A stretch of DNA of 45,000 nucleotides, from contig CAUYUJ010016884.1 in assembly GCA_963575745.1 (NCBI GenBank), positions 100,001 through 145,000 on the forward strand, read 5' to 3'. Below the pieces are notes generated by a model, which saw nothing but the letters and a program-made list of their open reading frames with translations, had not been told where the DNA came from and made no database searches. The position numbers were made by a program, and so were the translations under genes. This DNA is from Prorocentrum cordatum (lineage: Eukaryota > Sar > Dinophyceae > Prorocentrales > Prorocentraceae). Shown in pieces: positions 1-7,583 of the stretch (positions within the stretch are counted from its first letter, which is position 1; the number at the start of each line of letters is the position of its first letter).

Positions 1-154
1 GTCGGGCGTATCCCTCTACAGGGGGAATACTAAAACATAGTTTTTGCAAAAAAGAATCAGTGGTCTGGGGACGATGTTCTGAGTATCGGGGAGCATTTGT
101 TTTGACTTGTTTCATGTGTCGTCCAAAATCCGCCTGTAGGGGGACATGCCCGAC
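1..154. mobile_element. MITE-like element, copy 1
   Basis: The two ends are imperfect inverted repeats of about 22 bp. The left end starts GTCGGGCGTATCCCTCTACA and the right end closes in GCCCGAC. The interior is AT-richer than its surroundings and has no coding frame. A diverged second copy with the same ends lies at 679-830, in the same orientation. Short length, terminal inverted repeats and lack of coding fit a non-autonomous DNA transposon. No transposase for it is visible here. The left boundary may lie outside the window, and no target duplication could be fixed. Confidence 0.5.
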
Positions 155-678
155 CTAAAGCCAGGGGCCAGGAAACCGCGTACGGTGGGTTCGTGCGGCG
201 CTGGCGCGCTGGCGACGCCGGCAGAGGCGTTCAGGGGTGAATTCTGCGACGAAGAAACACTGATGGACGCGGCAACGCCACTGGACCCGACGGAATTCAG
301 CCTTGAGCGATCGGGGCCGCGATCACCGATTCAAGCAGACGATTGCAAACATGGATTAGGGGGGCGGGGATGAGCGGCGGGTCCCGTTTCCATGGCAAAT
401 CGCAGATTTCTGCCGCCGAACGAAGCGGCACCAGCCGCATTTTGGGGAGGGCACCTCCCCCGCTCCATGGATTTGGCGACCGCGCGCCAAATCCATGGAT
501 CGCTAATCCATGTTTGCGCGCCCCCGATCCAAGGCTGAGCGATCGGCGCGGTGTCAGAAACCTCTGCGCGCGCCAGCGCCGCACGAACCTGCTGTGGGGC
601 GCCCTGAGAGGGCCACGCCTGCGAGAGGTCGAGAAGGCAACAGCTCCTCGGCGGAGAGTGGCGGAGGGCCAGCGTTGA
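155..678. other. Spacer between the MITE-like copies, no gene seen
   Basis: GC-rich sequence. Short overlapping open frames occur on both strands, but none shows a recognisable domain or a codon pattern that favours one frame. The words ATCCATGGAT and CCATGGATTT near 465-505 form small palindromes. I see nothing that supports a gene. Confidence 0.4.
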
Positions 679-830
679 GTCGGGCCTGTCCCTCTACAGG
701 AGGAATATTCGGAAATAGTCATAAAATAGTCAGGGGACGATTTCCTTTCTACATTTGAATATTTTTGGAGCATTTCTTGACTAGTTCTTATTTGTCATCC
801 AAAATCGCCATGTGGGGGGACTGGCCCGAC
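679..830. mobile_element. MITE-like element, copy 2
   Basis: A diverged direct copy of the element at 1-154. It starts GTCGGGCCTGTCCCTCTACA and ends in GGCCCGAC, so the ends pair as inverted repeats of about 22 bp. The internal blocks align in the same order (GGGGACGAT, GGAGCATTT, TTGACT, CCAAAATC). The word GGCCAGCG lies just outside both ends, which may be chance or part of a longer inverted end. There is no coding content. Confidence 0.5.
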
Positions 831-1110
831 CTAAGGCCAGCGGGAAGCGGGGCACGCCAAACGGGGGCAGCTTCGTTGGCGGAAGCCGGCAGAAGCTCAA
901 GTCGGCCCCCCACGAGACAGAAGGGGTTTTGAGATCCAGAGCTTCTGGAGTCTACGATCACATGACATAGGTTGGCGGGCGAAGAACGCTATAAGATACA
1001 TTGTTTCGTTGTCGGGTGCGCCTGTCCCAGGGCGGCTGGACAGTTTAAACCCATGCCGTGGCACGTCAAGGTATTGCGAAGGCCTTACGGCCGGTGCCGC
1101 CGACCCTGAA

Positions 1111-1113
<3 letters not shown>
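831..1113. other. Unassigned sequence, no gene seen
   Basis: Ordinary-looking sequence between the second MITE-like copy and a GAC microsatellite. Open frames are short and unsupported, and no motif was recognised. Confidence 0.4.

Positions 1114-1155
<42 letters not shown>
1114..1155. repeat. (GAC)n microsatellite
   Basis: About fourteen perfect GAC triplets. In one frame they would give a poly-Asp run, in another poly-Thr, and on the other strand poly-Ser. The open frames through here are products of the repeat, not gene evidence. Confidence 0.95.
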
Positions 1156-1156
<1 letters not shown>

Positions 1157-1425
1157 CGCTCTTGGGGGCCTCTTGGGGGTAGTTTGTGGGCCTCTTGGGA
1201 AGCTCTTAGGGGCCGCTTGGAAGCCTCGTGGGGGCCTCTTGGGGCTTCCTGGGGGTCTCTTGGAGGGGGCCTGGGACGTCTTGGAGGCTTCTTGGACGGT
1301 CTTGGGGCTATCTTGGGCGTTTTCGGCCGATCTTTGGGCGACTCGGGGCCCTCTTGGGCCGTCTCGGGGGCCATCTTGGGCATTCGGACCTCATTTGGAG
1401 TGTTTTCGAGGTTTCTAGGCCGCCC
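1156..1425 (+). repeat. Degenerate G/T-rich array built on GGGCCTCTTGG
   Basis: Words such as GGGGGCCTCTTGGGG and GGACGTCTTGGAGG recur every 10-30 bases without a fixed period. The same vocabulary is seen at 14700-14840, 29780-31215 and 33051-33284, and in reverse complement at 33285-33790, so this is a dispersed repeat family of the genome. It keeps long frames open by lacking A/T-rich stop words. Confidence 0.75.
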
Positions 1426-1439
1426 GAGGAAAAACGAAT

Positions 1440-1503
1440 CTGCCCCCCCACCCCCCCCACCCCCCGGGACCCCCCCCGGGACCCCCCCGGGACCCCCCCC
1501 CCT
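1440..1503. repeat. C-rich tract
   Basis: Runs of 7-9 C separated by A or by GGGA make an almost pure C/G tract with an approximate period of 11-14 bases (CCCCCCCGGGA). It could form G-quadruplexes on the minus strand. It is non-coding. Confidence 0.8.
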
Positions 1504-3360
1504 GGGGAAGGGATCAAAGGGAAGGGGCTTCCCTTCGACTCGATTACGACACTGCTAGATTTTTCTCTCGCTCACGAGCTTGAGAAGGAAGCTGCAGGGA
1601 AAGGGGACGACGGAGGCGACGACCGACGGAGACGACGACTCGAAAAGCCAAGCCCCTCGCACACGCCGACAGGGTCGGCGGATATTTTTTTCAGCCGCGC
1701 TGGGGCAGCGCCCCGGGTGACGGAAAAGTTGATGTTATGCCGTATACCGTTCCTCGCCCGCTAAACAGGGGGAGGAAGAGGAGGAGTCAAGAGGTGGTCG
1801 AGGAGCACACAGGTCGAACGATTGGGGGTTTTGCGGTCGAGGAGTTCGGGCGTCTCTGCGCCCCGTGCTCGGCGGTTCCCCGGCCGCGAGGGGGCTGTTT
1901 GTCCGGCAGCTGCGCGTCGCCGCGAGCGTTTGGCGGGGGATTTCCCAGATCGTACAGCGGGGCCCATGCCAAGAAACACCCTGCCTGCCTCCAGGGTGCC
2001 CAGGGTTCCCTGGGTTGCGATCGTTTTGCCGTGGAGAGCGCGAAGTTCCCACACGAAAAGTCACACGGACGTCCTGTGGTCTCAGGGTTGGTTGTCTTGT
2101 GGGAGGCTTATTGTGGACTGGCCTCCACTGTACCGAACGGTCGCTTGAGACTCGAATTGAAAGCGGAAATTCAGATGAGGTGTTGGCCGTCATGGTGTTC
2201 GTCTTCTCCGTGGTGTTGCCCTACTCGAAGCTCGGTCTATCGTTGTTCATATTCTGGGGGCCCATCTCGGTCAGGGCGCACGGCAGGACACCTCAGGGCA
2301 TGTTAATCGGCACGTTGCCCTGGTTTCCGCTGCCCGTCCTTCTCCCGCCTCCTGAGCATCACCATCAACAACACCAGCATCCATCCTCCCTCCTGCTTTA
2401 TCCTTCCATTTCCTGCCCCCGCCGCCTCCGTATCGTTATGCTTCCTCCGCCTTCTGCTTTTCCGTCGCTTTCTCCTTCGCCTCCGCCTCCTCCTCCTCCT
2501 CCTCCTCCTTGTGAGCCTCCCCTCACTAGCTGGTCTGACTCAAGAGTCTTTCTGCTTAGTGCAGAGGATGAAGCTGATCCAGGAAAATCCTGACATTTGG
2601 TTGACTGGTCCTCTCGAAGTGCAGATTCCGGGGCGCCACGTCGCCGCCAAGTTCGGGGCTCAAGGGGCTGGGTCCATGCAAACGGGGGTCAGCCAGAGCG
2701 CTTGATCTTGCACGATCCTGCAGAGCCAGGGGCGCACTGGCCCAGGTCAGCGCGCAGGATCCTGCAGGATCCTGCCCGACTGACCCGTGTCTGGATTGAC
2801 CCGGGTCAGTAGATCCACGAAGGCCAAGCTTGGCACGAGGGGCCCGCCTCGCGCCCTGTTCGTGCCTTTCGGGACGATCGAAAGAAGTACACGCCAGTCG
2901 TTGATTGTAGGTGTTTCTGGATTCCCAGATCCCAATCTACTTCAAGCTCCTTCCTACTTCAAGAATCGATACGCTTTTGGTGTGTGCTCGATGTTCTCTG
3001 GGAGGGCCTGAACCCAATCTGCTTTCTCCGCCTTCCTACTTCATGGTTTGACCTGCTGCGTCCGACCGACTTTCACGGAAAGAACGAGCACAAAGGCCAG
3101 CAGCATATTTTTTTTGTTGGGACCAGGACTCGGTGTCGGTGCTTGGATTATCCCGGCCGCCAAGCGCGCCTGCGCAGCAGCGAGCGCAGGCCGCAGGCGC
3201 ACGCACAGCCGGGACGCGCGGCGCCGGGCGGCCCTTTTTCCCGATCGCCGAGTACGGTGCGATAGTTGCGCCTGGCGCCTGGATCTGCCCCCCCCGCGGC
3301 TCTCGGAAAGCCGCGCAGCAAAGGTCACTTTCGCGCGTAGCCGAGAATAAAGACCTGCGG
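1504..3360. other. Unassigned region, no gene seen
   Basis: No frame shows a recognisable protein. Local features are a short (TCC)n run at about 2481-2511 and a palindromic cluster at 2754-2808. The longest forward frame (1865-2593) ends in poly-Ser/Pro encoded by the TCC run and is not credible. Part of this region could be the far 5' flank of the LINE downstream, but nothing shows it. Confidence 0.4.
2754..2808. repeat. Palindrome cluster (GCAGGATCCTGC and TGACCCGGGTCA)
   Basis: Two overlapping copies of the 12-bp palindrome GCAGGATCCTGC make a perfect 22-bp palindrome at 2754-2775. A second perfect palindrome, TGACCCGGGTCA, sits at 2797-2808. Partial versions of both (ATCCTGCAG at about 2715 and TGACCCGT at 2781) lie nearby. 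The function is unknown. Confidence 0.7.
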
Positions 3361-3565
3361 TCGCACTCCTCCTCCTCCTCCTCCTCCTCCTCCTCCTCCT
3401 CCTCCTCCTCCTCCTCCTCCTCCTTCTCTTCCTTCTCCTCCCCCTCCCCCGCCCTCCCCCTCCTCCTTCTCCTCCTCCTCTCCTTCGTCCTTTCCCTCCT
3501 CCTCCTCCTCCTCCTCCTCCTCCTCCTCCTCCTCCTCCTCCTCCTCCTCCTCCTCCTCCTCCTCC
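3361..3565. repeat. (CTC/TCC)n microsatellite, 5' flank of LINE
   Basis: Two long runs of TCC/CTC triplets flank a C/T-rich interruption at about 3424-3490. A matching CTC run (10943-10990) follows the poly(A) tail of the LINE, which suggests that the LINE inserted into this microsatellite. Long poly-Ser, poly-Leu, poly-Arg, poly-Glu and poly-Gly frames here are artefacts of the repeat. Confidence 0.9.
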
Positions 3566-3839
3566 AGCTTCTGCCCGAAAGCCTGGGGGCGGACAGGCCG
3601 CCGCAGGCTCCCCTCGGGCGGGGACCATCGCGCTGCCCACGGAGGCGGCGTGGCACAGGCGCGAGCGCCGCGCGCGTGCTGCGGATCGCACTCTTCTGCA
3701 CGCGTGGCGGGGCACGCCTTCCCCCCGCCAGCGCGCCCAGCTGGAGGCCGCCGCGGCGCTGCTCGACGGGCACCACGGCTCGGCGGCGCCCGTGCTGGCT
3801 CTCGCCCGCGGCGGCGACACTGGGGACGACGACGACGCC

Positions 3840-5165
3840 ATGGCGATGGCTGGCAGCGGCTACAGCAGCGGGGGCGCCCAGGCGTGCGCGCACTGCGGGT
3901 GCCGCAAGAACGAGCATTGGTGGTCGTGGTGCTGTCACTGCAAGCGCCCGCTCCAGCTGGTGCCAGCTGGTGAAGCTGCTCGCGGTGGTGCTGGCAGCCG
4001 CCGCCGCTCCACCAGCCTCGGACGTGCTGCTCGCGAACCCCCATGGCGCCAGGATGCCGTGGGGTCGCGCCGCGACGGGGTTCTCGATGGCGGTGCTCGC
4101 GGCGCTGGAGGACGCCCACGCAGCTCCAGCCGAGGAGTGCGCATCGCGGCCGACGCGGACCAGGCACTGGCGCCCGACGCTGACCCAGAGGAGGCCAATC
4201 TGGTCCAGTTGGTGGAGCTCCTCCGTTTCTCAGGTGACGAGCCCGCCGTCGCCAAGTACAAGCACCAGCTGGACACCCTCCGCGCACAGCGCCTGGCCGA
4301 GCCCCTCACTGTGGCAGAGGCTGGCGCTGCGCGAGATGCTGCTGCCGCAGCCCTGGACGCCGCGCTGGAGGAGGCGGACGCGCTCCAGCAGCAGCTCGAC
4401 CAGGCCACGGAGCGGGTCGCCAAGTGCACTGCCGCTCTGGGCGGCGCGCAGGCGATCTACACCAGCGCGGTGCGGGCTCTGGCGGTGTCGGTGGCGCCGG
4501 TGGGCATCGAGGGCAAGGGAGGCCCGTCCGCGTCGGCGGTGCCCAAGCTCAGCGTCTCGGCTTTGCTGGCGGGCAAGGCGGCGTGGGAGCTGGACGATGA
4601 AGGCCTCTTCGGCCTGGAGGCCCTGGAAGACTACGAGGCGGAGGAGAGCGATCGGCAGGAGGCGCAGCGGCGGCTCGAAGAGCTCCAGGCTCGCTTCGCG
4701 GCCATGGCTCGGGACGCTTTCGGCCAGTTCAAGACGGAGGCGGAGGCACTGGAGAAGGCTCATCGTGAGTTGCGAGCCCGACTCAAGAAGAAGAGGCACA
4801 CCACGACCTCCCCGCCGCCGCAGCCGCCGCAGGAGGCTTCGGGTGCACCAGGTCCTGCAGGTGATCAGCCGCCCGCTGAGCCAGCCGCAGCGCCTCCCGC
4901 TGGCGGCCCGCAGGCTGCCGCCCCGCCGACGCCGCCGCCTGCTCCGCCAGCCGCTCCTGCTGCTGCTGCGAGTGCGGGCGCCCCAGGCGCGGTGGCTGCT
5001 GCTGCGGAAGTCCTGGAGGCAGGCCGCCAGCGCCTTGCAGCCAGCGAGGCGGCTGCGAGCGGCAAGGGCCGAGCCGCCAAGGGAGGCCGCAGCTTTCCCA
5101 GCGGAGGCGCTGGCAAGGAGGCGGCTAGCCCTGCAGGCGCTGACAAGGACAAGTCGGGGCTTTGA
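3840..5165 (+). CDS. LINE ORF1: zinc ribbon plus coiled-coil protein
   Basis: By position this is the RNA-binding/chaperone protein of the LINE, which would coat the element RNA in a ribonucleoprotein. The frame is about 441 residues from the ATG at 3840; an earlier in-frame ATG at 3792 would add 16 residues. Residues about 16-38 hold a CxxC...CxxC zinc ribbon (CAHCGC, then CCHCKRPL) around Trp-rich WWSW. Basic, Ser/Arg-rich sequence follows. Two Ala/Glu/Leu/Gln-rich stretches (roughly residues 140-200 and 255-325) look like coiled coils, and the C-terminus is low-complexity Ala/Pro. A related zinc ribbon opens the decayed copy at 11133. The frame ends at a TGA in the context CTT-TGA-C, where reading can pass by a +1 shift into the next open frame. 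I did not recognise a family by name. Confidence 0.75.
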   Translation: MAMAGSGYSSGGAQACAHCGCRKNEHWWSWCCHCKRPLQLVPAGEAARGGAGSRRRSTSLGRAAREPPWRQDAVGSRRDGVLDGGARGAGGRPRSSSRGVRIAADADQALAPDADPEEANLVQLVELLRFSGDEPAVAKYKHQLDTLRAQRLAEPLTVAEAGAARDAAAAALDAALEEADALQQQLDQATERVAKCTAALGGAQAIYTSAVRALAVSVAPVGIEGKGGPSASAVPKLSVSALLAGKAAWELDDEGLFGLEALEDYEAEESDRQEAQRRLEELQARFAAMARDAFGQFKTEAEALEKAHRELRARLKKKRHTTTSPPPQPPQEASGAPGPAGDQPPAEPAAAPPAGGPQAAAPPTPPPAPPAAPAAAASAGAPGAVAAAAEVLEAGRQRLAASEAAASGKGRAAKGGRSFPSGGAGKEAASPAGADKDKSGL

Positions 5166-5166
5166 C
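5158..5166 (+). promoter_or_regulatory. Candidate +1 frameshift site (GG-CTT-TGA-C)
   Basis: ORF1 ends CTT TGA. Slipping one base forward from CTT reads TTT and then GAC, which opens the frame that runs to 6240. CTT-TGA-C is the same slippery stop used by the bacterial release factor 2 gene, and it is preceded by a G run. The next frame has no ATG until about 5596, so a shift is the simplest way to translate its start. A chance match or a mutational single-base indel cannot be excluded. Confidence 0.4.
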
Positions 5167-6240
5167 GCAAGCCCACTGCCTGACGGAGGGCCCAGGCACG
5201 ACATCTTCGCGGAGGCCCACGAGACCGCGCTCGCTGCCCAGCGGCAGCGGCGCACTCGGCGCGGCCGCTTGCGAGGCCGAGGCGCGGCGCGGCCACGCAT
5301 CCAGCGGGTTTCGAGCAGGGAGTACTCGTTCGGGGAGTACGAGCTCAAGGATGCGGGACCAGCTCGCCGCGAGGGCCTCGAGAATCTCGACGCCTTGCAG
5401 CGGGCCCTGCGCACGTACACTGGCCACTGGCTGGAGGACCCCTTGGCGGACGACGAGGTGAGGGACGGCTTGCACTGGCACCAGCATTGCGTCCCTTTCG
5501 TTGCCCGCTTCCTTACTCACCAGAGCTTCCAAGCTCTGGTCTGGGAGCGCGCGCGGCGAGATGGGCGCGACAATCCTGGGGCGGCGCGAGTCGATATGGC
5601 CATCGATAGTTGTCTCGCTGCCTTTCGACGCCGCCGCGCTGCGCGAGCACGGCACCGTGCCTGGCTGGCCCACATGCGCACTGACGACCCCGAGGCTTGG
5701 CTCCACGAGCTGCTCGAGCACCTCCTCGCGCTGCACCAGGAGACGGAAGCGTTCGACAACGGCAACGGCATCCATTGGCTCCTCAGTGCCGTCGGCTTAC
5801 ACGACCTCGGTTCCCACGGCATCCACTTGCCTGTCCACCTGCCGTCTGCAGGATGGGAGGCGCCCCCCCCCACGGTGCAACTCCCAAGGTCGTCAATGGG
5901 AGTGGCCAGCGAAGTGGGTACGGGCCATGTCGTTCCTCTACCCGTACGACGTCGAGCCCTATTGGCAGCTCGGTTCTACAACAGGCACCACCTGTCCGAG
6001 GAGTACCACCGCGCGGCGCCCTTCGGCCAGTGGCTCCTGGAGCTCGTGGCGCTGGTGACGGGCTGGCCGCTGGCGGCGGCGCTGCTCGCGGGGGCCCCCC
6101 TTGGCCTGGCGCGGCGGCTGGGCCTGCGGCGGCCGCAGCTGGGCGCACCGCGGGATGCTGCTCGGCTGCGAAGGGCAAGCGGCGAGGGCCGCGGCCAGAC
6201 CGCACTGCTCGTACTCGGGACGCTCACGTCGGGATCATGA
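5164..6240 (+). CDS. LINE middle reading frame, ORF1 extension of unknown function
   Basis: This open frame of about 358 codons follows ORF1 in the +1 frame. I do not recognise it. The first two thirds look like real protein: charged, Trp- and His-containing stretches such as HWHQHCVPFVARFL and GNGIHWLLSAVGLHDL. Around 5862-5970 another frame (containing WPAKWVRAMSFLYPYD) looks more protein-like, so two compensating indels near the C-tract at 5864 are possible. A hydrophobic segment of about 25 residues, rich in Leu and Ala, lies near 6030-6110. The stop TGA (6238-6240) overlaps the ATG of ORF2 (6237-6239) as ATGA, the layout used for termination-reinitiation. Confidence 0.5.
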   Translation, partial: DASPLPDGGPRHDIFAEAHETALAAQRQRRTRRGRLRGRGAARPRIQRVSSREYSFGEYELKDAGPARREGLENLDALQRALRTYTGHWLEDPLADDEVRDGLHWHQHCVPFVARFLTHQSFQALVWERARRDGRDNPGAARVDMAIDSCLAAFRRRRAARARHRAWLAHMRTDDPEAWLHELLEHLLALHQETEAFDNGNGIHWLLSAVGLHDLGSHGIHLPVHLPSAGWEAPPPTVQLPRSSMGVASEVGTGHVVPLPVRRRALLAARFYNRHHLSEEYHRAAPFGQWLLELVALVTGWPLAAALLAGAPLGLARRLGLRRPQLGAPRDAARLRRASGEGRGQTALLVLGTLTSGS

Positions 6241-7583
6241 CCGTGAACGTGACATGCTGGACGTCCTGCCTCACGCAGCTGGAACAGGGCAACGTAGATG
6301 ACGGCATCCACGCCATCCTGATCCAGGAGCACCACCTGACCGAGCCCCGCCAGTTGGCTTCGGCGGTTCGCGCCGCTCGCGCCGCAGGCTGGCATGCTGA
6401 CCTGATCCCTGCTGTGGCCACAGCTAAAGGCGGCACCTCTGCAGGCGTGGGAGTCCTGGTCCGCCCCTGGGTACATCTTCAGCGCGTCGAGTTCGCCGAT
6501 GGCCGCATCGCCGTTCGCTGCTCGGCCCGCCTTGGCTTTTGGATGGCCTCCCTCGGCGATCGCATAGGTACGCTGTTGGTGTCAGCGTACTTTCACACCA
6601 GTCAGGGTCTCAGCGACTTCAACCTGGACTTGATGATGAACCTCGGCTCCGTGATTCGAGCCATGCGCAGGCCCTTCGTGGTCGGGGCCGACTGGAACAT
6701 GACTCCAGAGGTGGTGGAGGAGGCGCAGCTGCTCCTGTCCCTGGACGCGAGGTTAGCATGCTCCAGTGCAGCCACATGCGTCACACACAAGGCTGCTCGG
6801 GAGATCGACTTCTTCTGCGTGAGCCAAGATGCAGCTGCGCGGTCTGTCCGCAGGTGCGACCGCTTCGCGGTTCGCACCCACAGGGCCGTCGCCTTGCAGC
6901 TGGCCCTCCCCCTGCCTGGCGCGACGGTCCTACGCCTGCGCAGGCCGCGGCCCTTCCCCGTGAAGGCGCTCATCGGGCCGCAGCTGCCCCCGCCAGGCTG
7001 GCAGGACGTGGTCGACGACCTCGACGCGGCGGCGACGCTTGCTGGGCTGGACGCCGCCTGCAGCCGTGCCCTCGACCGCTACGGGGACGAGCTGCTGCAG
7101 CACTTCGGCCTGGGCACAGGCCGCGAGGCGGACCGCTACCGCGGCAGGAGCGAGGGAGCTCGCCTGGCCCAGGTGCAGCTGCGCCGTCAGCGACAGCGCT
7201 GGACGCCCACTGCCAAGGTCGCCCCCGCGGAGCAGCACTGGAGCTGGCTGGGGGAACGGCCGCGTGAATGGCAGGTCCTGAGGCGCGCGGGCAGTCACCA
7301 GCACGCGAGGAGGCTGCAGGTGAAGCTGCTTCGCTTCAAGCCGCCTGTGCTGGGCGCAGACCAGATCATCTGGCAGACCTGGCGCCGCCTGGCCCGCAGG
7401 CTCCCCTTTCTTGCGGCCGCGCAGGTGGAGGAGCACTTGGGCACTCTCCAGCGGGCCGCTGACGCTGCCGAGGGCCGCGCGTCCTACCGCCGCTACAAGG
7501 CCTGGCTCGACTGGTCGCGCGATGCCACGGCTGGTGGCGGCCTTCGCAAAGGCTTCCGCTGGCTCCGCGGGGCCGCTCCCTAG
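6237..7583 (+). CDS. LINE ORF2, N-terminal part: AP-type endonuclease
   Basis: This part nicks the target DNA to prime reverse transcription. The domain is of the endonuclease/exonuclease/phosphatase fold. It starts at the ATGA overlap (6237), directly giving MTVNVTCW, the usual start of this domain. Visible motifs, by residue: QEHHL at about 31 (metal-binding Glu), SAGVGVLV near 81, VVGADWNMTP with Asp at about 152, EIDFF with Asp at about 191, and THRAVAL with the catalytic-type His at about 215. A basic linker follows to the TAG at 7581-7583. The same frame continues past that TAG into the RT, so this is one ORF2 cut by a single stop, either a mutation or a readthrough site. Confidence 0.85.
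   Translation: MTVNVTCWTSCLTQLEQGNVDDGIHAILIQEHHLTEPRQLASAVRAARAAGWHADLIPAVATAKGGTSAGVGVLVRPWVHLQRVEFADGRIAVRCSARLGFWMASLGDRIGTLLVSAYFHTSQGLSDFNLDLMMNLGSVIRAMRRPFVVGADWNMTPEVVEEAQLLLSLDARLACSSAATCVTHKAAREIDFFCVSQDAAARSVRRCDRFAVRTHRAVALQLALPLPGATVLRLRRPRPFPVKALIGPQLPPPGWQDVVDDLDAAATLAGLDAACSRALDRYGDELLQHFGLGTGREADRYRGRSEGARLAQVQLRRQRQRWTPTAKVAPAEQHWSWLGERPREWQVLRRAGSHQHARRLQVKLLRFKPPVLGADQIIWQTWRRLARRLPFLAAAQVEEHLGTLQRAADAAEGRASYRRYKAWLDWSRDATAGGGLRKGFRWLRGAAP

Noticed and set aside
1058-1558. 166-codon forward frame with poly-Asp
   Set aside because: Made of the GAC run, the G/T-rich array and the C-rich tract.
3036-3938. Long minus-strand frames with poly-Arg, poly-Gly or poly-Glu
   Set aside because: They are created by the TCC microsatellite and by the antisense of the LINE; no domain or normal composition.
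3133-5130. First part of the 1,035-codon forward frame as one protein
   Set aside because: Before about 5130 it runs through the TCC repeat and then is out of frame with ORF1, which has the zinc ribbon and coiled coils. Only the part after 5164 is plausible.
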